Below are positions 25,499 through 33,416 of a stretch of DNA of 64,000 nt, one piece after another. The position numbers and the translations under genes were made by a program. The notes below the pieces were generated by a model. That model did not search any database and was not told where the DNA came from. It worked only from the letters and a program-made list of their open reading frames with translations. This stretch comes from Thermoplasmata archaeon (GTDB lineage: Archaea > Thermoplasmatota > Thermoplasmata > Lutacidiplasmatales > UBA184), in contig DAHUZP010000057.1 in the NCBI GenBank assembly GCA_027306505.1, positions 80,317 to 144,316 of the forward strand, in the 5' to 3' direction. The number at the start of each line of letters is the position of its first letter. The stretch's first letter is position 1.

Positions 25499-26701
25499 CT
25501 AGGTGATCCCGTCGAGCACGGCGATGACCGCGGGGTCGTTCTTGACCGCGGACGGTCCGGCCCCTGGACCCTGGGCCATTTGGACGACCTTCAGCAGGAA
25601 GGCCTCCAGGTCGATCTGGGCCGTGTGGATCGCGTTGTAGACGGGCCCTGTGCCGGAGCTGAGGTCGGACTCGATCTGCTGGGCGGTGAGGGGCGTGCCC
25701 GAGGCGGTTCCACAGCCGCTGGAGAGCAGGCAGCCGGGGTCCACGAGGCTCGCGGCATGGATGTAGAGGCCTCCGACCACGACGAAGGGGATGCTCGTGG
25801 ACGAGTCGTAGGCGGAGATGTAGGCCTTCTCCGGGCAGCCGGGCTCGACAGGACTGACCGTGGACTGCACGGTCTCCTTCACGTCCCAGGTGATGTAGGT
25901 CCCCTGCAGGGTCGAGGAGTCCAGCAGGACCTCGGAGACGCCGATCCCGTTCCCGTAGGAGTCGCTGGGGTCGGAGTGGCCGTAGCTCGTTCCGCTGAGC
26001 GTGCCGAACGCCTGCAGCGCGCCCCGAAGGGCCCAGCTGGAGGCGGAGCAGTACGGGCAGGCGGTCGAGCCCCAGTAGAACAACACCGGCTGATTGCCGG
26101 AGGACCAGATCGGGTTGTTCGCCTTGACCCAGCTACCCTGGGTCGAACCGCTGTGCTCGGGCGTGGTGCTCGCGCTGAGGTTGGGGCAGTTCGCCCCGTA
26201 CGCCACAAGGACGAGACCGGCCGTCACGACGAGCGCGACGACCACCCCTGCCGTCACGTTGCGCTTCCAGCTGCGGAGGGCCTCCTTGCTCGAGATGACG
26301 AAGCTCACGGCGAGCAGGACCGCGCCGACGGCAGCCACGAGGACCAGGGTGAACAGAGGGACGATCGCGGAGACCAAGGGGACGCCGAGGCTGATCGCGG
26401 CGGGGATGGCCCCCGCGAGGACGATCACGGTCCCGAGCAGGGCGAGGAGCCCCCAGCGTCGGCCGCGCCGATCCAGGGCCTTCTGCCCCTTCTCCTCGCG
26501 GCCCCGCGAGCTGGAGGAGGCGGAGCCCGACCGACGCTCGCGCTGGCGCTTCGAGCGGCGCTGCAGGTAGAGGCTCTTGAGGGCGAGGCCTGGCCTCTGG
26601 GTGCCGGGCGGGGGGGAGAATCCTACCTTCTCGTCGTCGGCGATCTCCTCCCAGCTGAGCCCGCGGCCCCGCAGCTGCTCGACGCGCGCCCAGTCCGTCA
26701 A
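25499..26701 (-). CDS. DUF929 membrane-anchored thioredoxin-like protein (paralogue 1)
   Basis: A 400-residue protein. Residues 1-50 form a cytoplasmic basic domain with an HTH-like LSWEEIADDEKVGF motif. Three hydrophobic helices follow (about 83-103, 107-137 and 148-170), so the rest lies outside the cell. The outer domain is DUF929, a thioredoxin-like family of archaea, with FYWGSTACPYCSASSWAL carrying the redox pair Cys215-Cys218 and SIPFVVVGGLYIHAASLVDP carrying the cis-Pro region. Further cysteines near residues 280, 328 and 333 may form structural bonds. The start is TTG at 26701. A CATATAGG element lies about 95 nt upstream, giving a longer leader than most genes here. Likely role: disulfide oxidase or isomerase fed by the VKOR. 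Confidence 0.85.
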   Translation of the reverse strand: MTDWARVEQLRGRGLSWEEIADDEKVGFSPPPGTQRPGLALKSLYLQRRSKRQRERRSGSASSSSRGREEKGQKALDRRGRRWGLLALLGTVIVLAGAIPAAISLGVPLVSAIVPLFTLVLVAAVGAVLLAVSFVISSKEALRSWKRNVTAGVVVALVVTAGLVLVAYGANCPNLSASTTPEHSGSTQGSWVKANNPIWSSGNQPVLFYWGSTACPYCSASSWALRGALQAFGTLSGTSYGHSDPSDSYGNGIGVSEVLLDSSTLQGTYITWDVKETVQSTVSPVEPGCPEKAYISAYDSSTSIPFVVVGGLYIHAASLVDPGCLLSSGCGTASGTPLTAQQIESDLSSGTGPVYNAIHTAQIDLEAFLLKVVQMAQGPGAGPSAVKNDPAVIAVLDGIT

Positions 26702-26878
26702 GCCGACGCTCCCGCGCAGACGCCGGTCGGACCGCCGGTGGCACGCCCGTTCGAAGGTCCCCTGAAGGACATCGTCGAGCGCTCCAGTCGCGCACCCCTA
26801 TATGTGTGCCCAGTGGACCATGGGGTCGGTGGAGGGGCCCCCTCCCCCGAGGTGGCCTGGGGGGTGTCGGTGGGCCGT

Positions 26879-28069
26879 CTAGGTGATCCCCTGGAGGTCC
26901 GAGGAGACCTGGGGATTGGTGCTGACCGCGGAGGGGATCGGGATGCCGGCCAACTGGTCGGCCTTCGCCATGTAGGCCTCGAGCCAGAACTGGGCGGGTA
27001 GGATCGCGGCGCAGTCGGCGGCCCCCGAAGGGTTGGTCCCGCAGGACTGCAGGTCGCCGGCGACCGTGTTAGGGGACTCGGGCGTACCGCTCGGAGAGAG
27101 CGCACTGGGGCTGACGAGGCTGCCCGTGTGGACAAAGATCCCGCCGATGACCACGAAGGGGATACCCCCGTTCGTGTTGTAGGCCACCTCGTAGGCCGAT
27201 TGCGGGCACCCCGGGCTCGGGACGGTGATCTGCGTGGGGTCGGTCCCCTCGAAGACCTGCCAGGAGATGTAGGGCCCCTGGGAGACCGAGCCGGACAGCT
27301 CGACCTCAGGGGTGTTCGGGTAGACGTCGTTCGGGTTCGAGGTACCCCAAACGGTCCCGCTGAACGAACTGGAGAAGTTCCGCACCGCCCCGTTGACGGC
27401 CCAACTGGACGCGGAACAGTACGGGCAGGCGATCGAGCCTAGGAAGAAGACCACGGGCTGGTTGTTCTGGGTCCAGAGGGGATTGCCCACCCGTACCCAA
27501 CCGGTATCACCCGCGGGGCCAGGCTCGCCGTGCTTGGTGGTGGAGAGGTTGGGGCAACCCTCGCTGAGCGAGACCGAGGCGATGATCCCGGCGGTCGCGA
27601 CCCCCAAGATGATCCCCGCGATGAGGGCTCCCTTCCACAGCGCGAGCGCTTTGCCGCTCCCGATGATGAAGGAGACCCCGACGAGGCCGAGCCCGACGAC
27701 GGCCATCGCGATGAGGGCGATGGAGGGGACGACCGCGAAGATGAGCGAGGAGCCCAGGCTCGCGAGCAGCGGGACCGCGGCGGTGAGGGCCAGCAGGATC
27801 CCGACGAAAGCGACCACGCGGACGATCCTATTGCGCGTCCAGCCCTTGAGCTCTCCCGAGGCGTCACGCCTCCCACCGGCTCCGTCCTCCGAAGCGCCCT
27901 TTCCCAGTCGCTTGGTCCGGGAGCGTCGCTGGAAGTACAACCCCTTGAGGGCTAGCCCTGGCCGACCGGCCCCCTCGGGGGGCGCGAAGCCGATCTTGGG
28001 ATCCTCGGCGATCTCGTCCCAGCCGAGGCCCTTCGCCCTCAGCCTCTCCACGCGTTCCCAGTCGGTCAT
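26879..28069 (-). CDS. DUF929 membrane-anchored thioredoxin-like protein (paralogue 2)
   Basis: A 396-residue paralogue of the gene just downstream. The two align without a gap over the first 220 residues: MTDWERVERLRAKGLGWDEI at the N-terminus, three membrane helices (about 83-105, 108-137, 147-168) and FFLGSIACPYCSASSWAV with Cys215-Cys218 at the same positions. Identity is clearly high in the cysteine motif and the VVIGGIFVHTGSLVSP segment. It is lower in the loops, where the paralogue's extra cysteines are only partly kept. An in-frame ATG at 28129 would add 20 residues, but the paralogue shows that MTDWERV at 28069 is the start. The two probably have different substrates or redox potentials; this is inference. 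Confidence 0.85.
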   Translation of the reverse strand: MTDWERVERLRAKGLGWDEIAEDPKIGFAPPEGAGRPGLALKGLYFQRRSRTKRLGKGASEDGAGGRRDASGELKGWTRNRIVRVVAFVGILLALTAAVPLLASLGSSLIFAVVPSIALIAMAVVGLGLVGVSFIIGSGKALALWKGALIAGIILGVATAGIIASVSLSEGCPNLSTTKHGEPGPAGDTGWVRVGNPLWTQNNQPVVFFLGSIACPYCSASSWAVNGAVRNFSSSFSGTVWGTSNPNDVYPNTPEVELSGSVSQGPYISWQVFEGTDPTQITVPSPGCPQSAYEVAYNTNGGIPFVVIGGIFVHTGSLVSPSALSPSGTPESPNTVAGDLQSCGTNPSGAADCAAILPAQFWLEAYMAKADQLAGIPIPSAVSTNPQVSSDLQGIT

Positions 28070-28265
28070 CGCTCGCCCGTTCGGACCTGGTATGGGCGAG
28101 CGGCTCCCTTGAGAGGGGCCGGACGCCACCCTGCGGTCGGGGGCGACCCATTCGGGGGGGGTTCAAGTCGCTTCTGCTATGGGACAGCCCTTCGGTCCTA
28201 GGTCTTGCGCCCGGGTCCCGGGCCCTGAAAGAGCCCATATCCTAGCTCCCTCTCTCCCCGGAGCG

Positions 28266-29540
28266 ATGCCCCGGGACCTGGTGCAGGAGACCGCAAAGGC
28301 CATCGGGCTCCCAGACGAGGAGGCCCGTCAGGCCGCACGGGCACGCTGGTCCATCCTGGCGACCGCCGAGGGGAGCCTAGGGCGCCTTCAGTCCCTCGGG
28401 GAGGACCTCGCCGCGATCCGAGGCAAGGAGCAGCCGGCCTTCCACCACAAGGCGGTGGTGGTCTTCGTCGCGGACCACGGGGTGACCGAGGAAGGCGTGA
28501 GCGCCCACCCCGCCTCCCTCACGGCAGCGATGCTCCAGAACCTCCTCGACGGTGGCTCCGCGATCACGGTCTTCGCGCGCTTCCTTCGGGCCGAGCTCAA
28601 CGTGGTCGATGTGGGCGTCGATGCCCCGCCGTTGCCCCCGCGACCCGGGTTCTTCTCCCGCAAGGTCGCCCGCGGCACTCGGAACTTCGCGCGCGAGCCG
28701 GCGATGAGCTCCGAGCAGGCAAGGGAATCGGTCCGGGTCGGGGTCGAGGTCGCGCTGACCCTCATCAACTCCGGGGTGGACCTGCTCGCGGTAGGGGACC
28801 TCGGCATCGGGAACACCACGGCGGCGGCCGCCGTGCTGGGAGCCCTCACCGGTCTTCCGGCGGAGCAGCTGGTCGGGCCGGGGAGCGGAGGCAACCAGCA
28901 GCAGATGCGCCGCAAACTGACGGTCGTCTCCAGTGCGCTGGAGCGCCACGTCCCCCGCCGCGAGAACCCCTGGGAGGTCTTGGAGGCCGTGGGGGGCTTC
29001 GAGATCGGTGCCATGGCTGGAGCCTACCTCGCCGCCGCCTCCCGCAGGGTGCCGGTGATCGTCGACGGGCTCACGGCGGCCTCGGCGGCGCTGCTAGCGA
29101 CCGTGATCGCCCCCCGCCTGCGCCCCTTCCTGGTCCCCTCCCACGTGTCTAACGAACCCGGGCACAAGGTCGCCCTGGACGCGCTCGGGCTGCAGCCCTA
29201 CTTCGACTTCTCCACGCAGATGGGCGAGGGAACGAGCGCCGCGCTCCAGATGGGGCTCTGCGACCTCGCGAGCCGTCTGCTACGGGAGATGGCGACCACG
29301 GACGAGGTCGCGGCGGCACGCACCCGGCGCGAAGAGGGGTCAGAAGGCTCCCAAGCCCCCCCCAACCTCGATGCCCGGAACTGGGAGGCTCGCAGCCAAG
29401 CGCCCCGCCCCCGCCCTTCGGGGGCCCCCGGATCTCACGCTCCCCCCGCGGCCAGCCTGCCTCTGGGGCCAGGGACCGCGCCTTCTCCTCCGCCTTCCGC
29501 CCCCCGCTCGGACGCCCGCGGCCCGGCCGCTTCTCGATGA
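28266..29540 (+). CDS. cobT: nicotinate-nucleotide-dimethylbenzimidazole phosphoribosyltransferase CobT with disordered tail
   Basis: CobT makes alpha-ribazole 5'-phosphate (or an analogue) for the lower ligand of cobamides. The body (about 1-350) carries VVVFVADHGVTEEGVSAHPA, LAVGDLGIGNTTAAAAVLGA, VGPGSGG, VIVDGLTAASAALLA and the C-terminal VSNEPGHKVALDALGLQPYF then QMGEGTSAALQ, where the catalytic Glu of the GEGT loop is present. The last 75 or so residues (after REMATTDEVAAARTRREE) are Pro/Ala/Ser/Arg-rich and not part of the family. The 3' end overlaps the Nudix gene by 4 nt. The ATG at 28266 lies about 28 nt after CCATATCC. No other cobamide genes are in the window. Confidence 0.9.
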   Translation: MPRDLVQETAKAIGLPDEEARQAARARWSILATAEGSLGRLQSLGEDLAAIRGKEQPAFHHKAVVVFVADHGVTEEGVSAHPASLTAAMLQNLLDGGSAITVFARFLRAELNVVDVGVDAPPLPPRPGFFSRKVARGTRNFAREPAMSSEQARESVRVGVEVALTLINSGVDLLAVGDLGIGNTTAAAAVLGALTGLPAEQLVGPGSGGNQQQMRRKLTVVSSALERHVPRRENPWEVLEAVGGFEIGAMAGAYLAAASRRVPVIVDGLTAASAALLATVIAPRLRPFLVPSHVSNEPGHKVALDALGLQPYFDFSTQMGEGTSAALQMGLCDLASRLLREMATTDEVAAARTRREEGSEGSQAPPNLDARNWEARSQAPRPRPSGAPGSHAPPAASLPLGPGTAPSPPPSAPRSDARGPAASR

Positions 29541-30187
29541 GCCCCGCATCGGTCCCCAGCGAACCTACGGCGGGACCGGGTCCCCACCGCACATCCTGGA
29601 AGCTCTACCGTGACCTCAGTCAGCGCCCGGAGGTGTCGCTCCCCCGGGTCGGGAGCCACCAGGCCGAGGGCCCCCTGAGCGGAGAGGCGGCGGTCCTGGT
29701 GCTCTTCCGAACCAGGCCCCGGGGCGTGGAGATCCTGCTCATCCGGCGCGCGAAGCGAGAAGGGGACCCCTGGTCCGGGCAGGTCTCCCTGCCCGGAGGA
29801 AGGCGCGACCCGGAGGACCCCGACCTGCAGGCGACCGCCCTACGGGAGACCGAGGAGGAGGTGGGGCTCGACGCTACGGTCCTCGAAGGGCCCCCCGTCT
29901 TCGCCGGCGTCCGGGCCCCCGCGAACCGGCCCTCGCTCCACGTGGGCGTCTTCCTTGGGGTGCTCCGCGACGGCTCCACGGCCGAGGCCCACAGCAGTCC
30001 GGAGGCGGACGAGGTGTTCTGGGCCCCCCTTCACGAGCTCCACGCTTCCGACCGCGAGGTCGAGGTGAGCACGCCCCGGGGCCCCTGGAGGGCCGAGGGG
30101 TTCCACTTCCAGGGGCACGTGGTCTGGGGGCTTACGCGCCGGATCCTGCTCGACGTCCTCGCCCGCTACGGGACGGAGCTCCGCTGA
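29537..30187 (+). CDS. Nudix hydrolase, CoA pyrophosphatase-like
   Basis: A 216-residue Nudix protein. The Nudix box runs GGRRDPEDPDLQATALRETE then EEVGL (G-x5-E-x7-REUxEExGU satisfied). LIRRAKREGDPWSGQVSLPG in front of the box is typical of the NudL/CoA diphosphatase subgroup, which cleaves CoA and acyl-CoA to phosphopantetheine and ADP. About 45 N-terminal residues are not conserved. The start overlaps the cobT stop (ATGA), so translation is probably coupled, although the pathways are not obviously related. Substrate assignment is by motif resemblance only. Confidence 0.88.
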   Translation: MSPASVPSEPTAGPGPHRTSWKLYRDLSQRPEVSLPRVGSHQAEGPLSGEAAVLVLFRTRPRGVEILLIRRAKREGDPWSGQVSLPGGRRDPEDPDLQATALRETEEEVGLDATVLEGPPVFAGVRAPANRPSLHVGVFLGVLRDGSTAEAHSSPEADEVFWAPLHELHASDREVEVSTPRGPWRAEGFHFQGHVVWGLTRRILLDVLARYGTELR

Positions 30188-30218
30188 GAAGGGCTGGCGC
30201 CCCGGGCGCGGAGGGTCC

Positions 30219-30842
30219 TTAAGCGCCGATCGGCCGCCGGAACGGCTGATAGCTCGGCGCGCGCTGCGTCAGCTGGTTCGCGCGCTTCACGCCGTGACGG
30301 TAGGCGGCCCACGTGATGAAAAGGGCGACCGCGACCGCCATGAGGAGGATCACGGCGAGGTTCCCGTTGTTGCGCGAGTTCCCCCCGCTGAGGGTCTTGT
30401 ACGCGCTCCTGAAGCCCTCCGCGTAGACGGCGATGTCGAGGACCTCCGCAAAGACGTTCCAGATCGACACCGCGATGCTCCCGAAGGAGCGCCGGCGGTA
30501 GGCGATGACGATGGACTGGACCGTCACCACGAGGCCGAAGCCGATGATCATCGCCCCGAAGACCAGGAAGTCGAAGGCGAGGATGACGTTGAGCGAGCCC
30601 ACGCCGATGTAGCCCAAGTAGAGGGCGAGGAACCCGAAGACGACCATCATCACGTAGGACATCCCTGCAAAGGCGAGCCCGAGCGCCGCGTAGGCCGCGT
30701 ACTTCGCGAGCCTAGGGGCGGCCTGTCCCGGGGAGTTCTTGAGAACCGTCAGCGAGAAGCCGGAACTGTAGGCGTTCCAGATCGAGATCGCGAAGTCCAC
30801 CCCCAGGAAAACGATCAGCAGGGCGTAACCCAAGTTCAGCAC
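30219..30842 (-). CDS. multi-pass membrane protein, unknown
   Basis: A product of about 207 residues with five probable membrane helices: LNLGYALLIVFLGVDFAISI, KYAAYAALGLAFAGMSYVMM, VVFGFLALYLGYIGVGSLNV, LVFGAMIIGFGLVVTVQSIV and LAVILLMAVAVALFITWAAY. The second to fourth run together with short loops. No known family is recognised and no catalytic residues stand out. The open frame continues to an ATG at 31013, but that codon lies beyond the divergent TBP promoter and start. I therefore prefer the GTG at 30842, which is just in front of the first helix; this is uncertain. A TTTTTAAATG element (minus strand, about 30965-30974) is the likely promoter. Confidence 0.6.
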   Translation of the reverse strand: MLNLGYALLIVFLGVDFAISIWNAYSSGFSLTVLKNSPGQAAPRLAKYAAYAALGLAFAGMSYVMMVVFGFLALYLGYIGVGSLNVILAFDFLVFGAMIIGFGLVVTVQSIVIAYRRRSFGSIAVSIWNVFAEVLDIAVYAEGFRSAYKTLSGGNSRNNGNLAVILLMAVAVALFITWAAYRHGVKRANQLTQRAPSYQPFRRPIGA

Positions 30843-30978
30843 GCGGTGTCGAGCCGTGGGGAGTTCATGAGGGCTCGGGGAGCTCTGGGGATTCGAAGGA
30901 GAGCGGGGGCTTCCCAAGGCCCCGCCGAATATCGGCAAGGGGTTTCGCAGACCGTCACCGATACATTTAAAAATGCCC

Positions 30979-30986
30979 CTTAAATA
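30979..30986 (+). promoter_or_regulatory. TATA box of the TBP gene
   Basis: CTTAAATA, centred about 24 nt before the ATG at 31007. The TBP message is therefore probably leaderless. A second AT-rich element 10 nt upstream (ACATTTAAAAATG) probably serves the divergent membrane-protein gene. Confidence 0.6.
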
Positions 30987-31006
30987 GTCGCTTGGGGCCG
31001 CTATCG

Positions 31007-31555
31007 ATGGCAAAGATCCGGATCGAGAACGTCGTCGCGTCGACCTCCCTCGGAGACGAACTCGACCTACAGGCCATCGCGCTCGCGCTCGATGGTGCGG
31101 AGTACGAGCCGGAGCAGTTCCCCGGTCTCATCTACCGCCTGAAGGAACCGAAGACCGCGATCCTGCTCTTCCGTAGCGGTAAGGTGGTCTGCACCGGCGC
31201 GAAGAGCATGGCCGAGGTGGAGGAGTCGATCCACAAGGTCGCCCAGCAGATCCGCAAGGCGGGGCAGAAGGTCAACACCCGCCCCCGCATCGAGGTCCAG
31301 AACATCGTCGCGTCCTCCGACCTCGAGTCCGAGATCAACCTCAACGCGATCGCCGTCACGCTGGGCCTCGAGCGCGTCGAGTACGAGCCGGAGCAGTTCC
31401 CCGGGCTCGTCTGCCGCATCGACGAGCCCCGCGTCGTCGTGCTCCTCTTCGGGAGTGGAAAGCTCGTCTGCACGGGGGCCCGCAAGCCTACCGACGTCGA
31501 GGTGGCCGTCCAGAAGATCACCAAGGAGCTCCAGGGCGCGGGCCTCCTGCGCTGA
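31007..31555 (+). CDS. tbp: TATA-binding protein
   Basis: A 182-residue general transcription factor that bends the TATA box and recruits TFB and RNA polymerase. The protein is the classic direct repeat. The first repeat has IRIENVVASTSLGDELDLQA, EYEPEQFPGLIYRL and GKVVCTGAKSMAEVEESIHK. The second has IEVQNIVASSDLESEINLNA, EYEPEQFPGLVCRI and GKLVCTGARKPTDVEVAVQK. The EYEPEQFPGL and K-V/L-VCTGA motifs are diagnostic. It lacks the acidic C-terminal tail seen in some archaea. The ATG at 31007 is preferred over a GTG-like extension because of the TATA spacing. Confidence 0.98.
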   Translation: MAKIRIENVVASTSLGDELDLQAIALALDGAEYEPEQFPGLIYRLKEPKTAILLFRSGKVVCTGAKSMAEVEESIHKVAQQIRKAGQKVNTRPRIEVQNIVASSDLESEINLNAIAVTLGLERVEYEPEQFPGLVCRIDEPRVVVLLFGSGKLVCTGARKPTDVEVAVQKITKELQGAGLLR

Positions 31556-31640
31556 GGAGCCTCCAGGACGGTCCGGTCGGGGTGCTTCGGCGCCCTCGAG
31601 CGAACAGGTCATCGGCCGGGCGGAGGAGATTCTTCGCCCC

Positions 31641-32549
31641 ATGCCCTCGCGCGAAGTGCTGCTCGAGCTCCCCATCGTCGACCACCACGCCCATCTGAGG
31701 CCGGGCCCCTCGGGACTGGAGGCGGCCGGCGCCTTCGCCTCGCAGGGAGGGACGCACCTCTTCCTCGCGACCCAGAACTACTTGCCCCGGGCCCCCCGCT
31801 CGCTCGAGGAGTACCGGACCCAGTTCGAGACCACGGAGGAGCTCGCCCTGGCGGTCGAGAAGGGAAGCGGCCTCCGTGTCTTCGTCGTGCTCGCCCCCTA
31901 CCCCATCGACCTGGTGCATGTGCACGAGGCGATCGGGCTCGAACGGGCGGAGGAACTCCAGCACTCGGCGATCGATCTCGCGCTCGATCACGTGCGTGAG
32001 GGCCGGGCGGTCGCCCTGGGGGAGGTCGGAAGGGCGCACTTCCCGGTCGACGAACCGGTGAAGGCGGCGTTGGAGCGCGTCCTCGACCATGCCCTGGAAG
32101 GGGCGAAGCGGACGGGGTGCCCCGCGGTGCTCCACACCGCGGACCTCGACGCTCTGGGCTACGGGGAGCTCTCCCAGCGTGTCCGTCACAGCGGGCTCAC
32201 GGCGGAGAGGGCGGTGAAGCACTACGCTCGGACCTACGTGCCGCCCGAAGGTCGGGCGGGCCTCACGCCCTCCTTCCTTGCGAAACGGGACGTGGTCCGC
32301 TCCGCGCTCGGCGAGAGCGGTCCGTTCTTCTTCGAGACCGACTTCCTGGACGACCCGACGCGCCCCGGGGTCGCCTTGCCTCTCGACACCGTCGCGCGCC
32401 GGGCGCGCGCGATCCTCACCTCATGCGAGCCTGCCCGGTTCGAGGAGACGGTCCGGGCGCTCACGATCCCCTTCGTGGAGGCGCCACGGAAGGTCTATGG
32501 CCTCGAGCTCTCCCGCGCCACTCCTTTGCGCCTCACGGTTCCGGCATAA
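31641..32549 (+). CDS. TatD-related TIM-barrel metal-dependent hydrolase (COG1099-like)
   Basis: A 302-residue metal-dependent hydrolase. The HxH metal pair is in PIVDHHAHLRPG (residues 15-17 region). Further ligands are the Glu in VALGEVGRAHF, the His in PAVLHTADLD and the Asp in FFETDFLDDPTRPG. The pattern and length fit the archaeal TatD-related COG1099 group, whose substrate is not established. The ATG at 31641 has a GGAGGAGATTC stretch just upstream. The open frame runs further upstream into the TBP gene, but that part is a shadow. It is followed after 61 nt by dTMP kinase. Confidence 0.8.
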   Translation: MPSREVLLELPIVDHHAHLRPGPSGLEAAGAFASQGGTHLFLATQNYLPRAPRSLEEYRTQFETTEELALAVEKGSGLRVFVVLAPYPIDLVHVHEAIGLERAEELQHSAIDLALDHVREGRAVALGEVGRAHFPVDEPVKAALERVLDHALEGAKRTGCPAVLHTADLDALGYGELSQRVRHSGLTAERAVKHYARTYVPPEGRAGLTPSFLAKRDVVRSALGESGPFFFETDFLDDPTRPGVALPLDTVARRARAILTSCEPARFEETVRALTIPFVEAPRKVYGLELSRATPLRLTVPA

Positions 32550-32610
32550 GGGCGGCAGGTCACTTCATCAGGGCGGGCGGTCGATCGGTCGGTCCGGGGG
32601 CAGGCAGAGC

Positions 32611-33381
32611 ATGGGACAGGCGAACGGGAGCAGGGGCCGGCCGCGGTCCGTCGACCGGAGGTCCGCCGCGAACGGGAGGGCGAAGCGAGGACGCAAGGCG
32701 CTCCTGGTCGCCGTGGAGGGGATCGATGGGGCGGGGAAGACCACCCTCCTCGCCCTCCTCGCGGACGGACTAGCCTCCCGAGGGTGGAGGGTGGGGCGGT
32801 GGAAGGAGCCCTCCGACTCCCGTCTGGGCCTGGAGGCGCGCCGGATCTCGGGGGCCTCGCCGGCGGCCGCCGCGCTGCTCTTCACCCTGGACCGCGGCGC
32901 GAGCTCCCCGGACCTGCAGGCGCTCCGGGCCCGAAGCGATGTGGTCCTCTCCGACCGCTCCTACTTCTCGACGCTCGCCTACCAGGGTAGCGCCCTCAGC
33001 GGGCGGGAGCGTCAGACCCTCGAGCGGTTCCAAGCCTCGGTCGCCCAGCCCCCGGACCTGGTGCTCTGGCTCGCCCTCTCCCCCGCGGTGGCGCTGGGCC
33101 GGGTCGCGCGACGCGGCCTCCTCCGCTCCCCCCTCGAACGCCGGACCATCCTGGAGCGGACCGCTCGGGCCTACGCGCGCTACGCCAGGGAGGAGCGCTC
33201 ACGCTTCGTGCGGCTGGATGCGCGGCAGGACCCCGAACGCGTGGCCGCCCGGGCCCTGGAGGCCGTGCTCTCCCGACTATCCCCCTCCTCCACGGCTCCG
33301 TCCTCCCCCCGGGGGAGGTCCTCTGACCCGCCCCCGTCGCGTGGAGGCGCGCGACGGGCGAAGGGGAGAGCGAGGCTTTAG
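32611..33381 (+). CDS. tmk: thymidylate kinase
   Basis: A P-loop kinase that phosphorylates dTMP to dTDP. After about 28 basic N-terminal residues comes LLVAVEGIDGAGKTTLLALL (Walker A). Then follow the KEPSDSRLG segment, where the family has the substrate-binding RxPG/REP loop, the VVLSDRSYFSTLAYQG motif (DRY/S-type) and RSPLERRTILERTARAYARY, the lid/LID helix region. The core is about 190 residues. The last 40 residues (SPSSTAPSSPRGRSSDPPPS and onward) are disordered and basic. The identity is solid for dTMP-kinase-like; a nucleotide specificity change cannot be ruled out. Confidence 0.85.
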   Translation: MGQANGSRGRPRSVDRRSAANGRAKRGRKALLVAVEGIDGAGKTTLLALLADGLASRGWRVGRWKEPSDSRLGLEARRISGASPAAAALLFTLDRGASSPDLQALRARSDVVLSDRSYFSTLAYQGSALSGRERQTLERFQASVAQPPDLVLWLALSPAVALGRVARRGLLRSPLERRTILERTARAYARYAREERSRFVRLDARQDPERVAARALEAVLSRLSPSSTAPSSPRGRSSDPPPSRGGARRAKGRARL

Positions 33382-33416
33382 TCCCCGGACCTCCTGCTCC
33401 TCCCTCCACGCATCCC

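Noticed and set aside
28150..28180. GGTTCAAGTC resembling a tRNA T-loop
   Set aside because: No complementary T-stem, acceptor stem or anticodon arm can be built around it.
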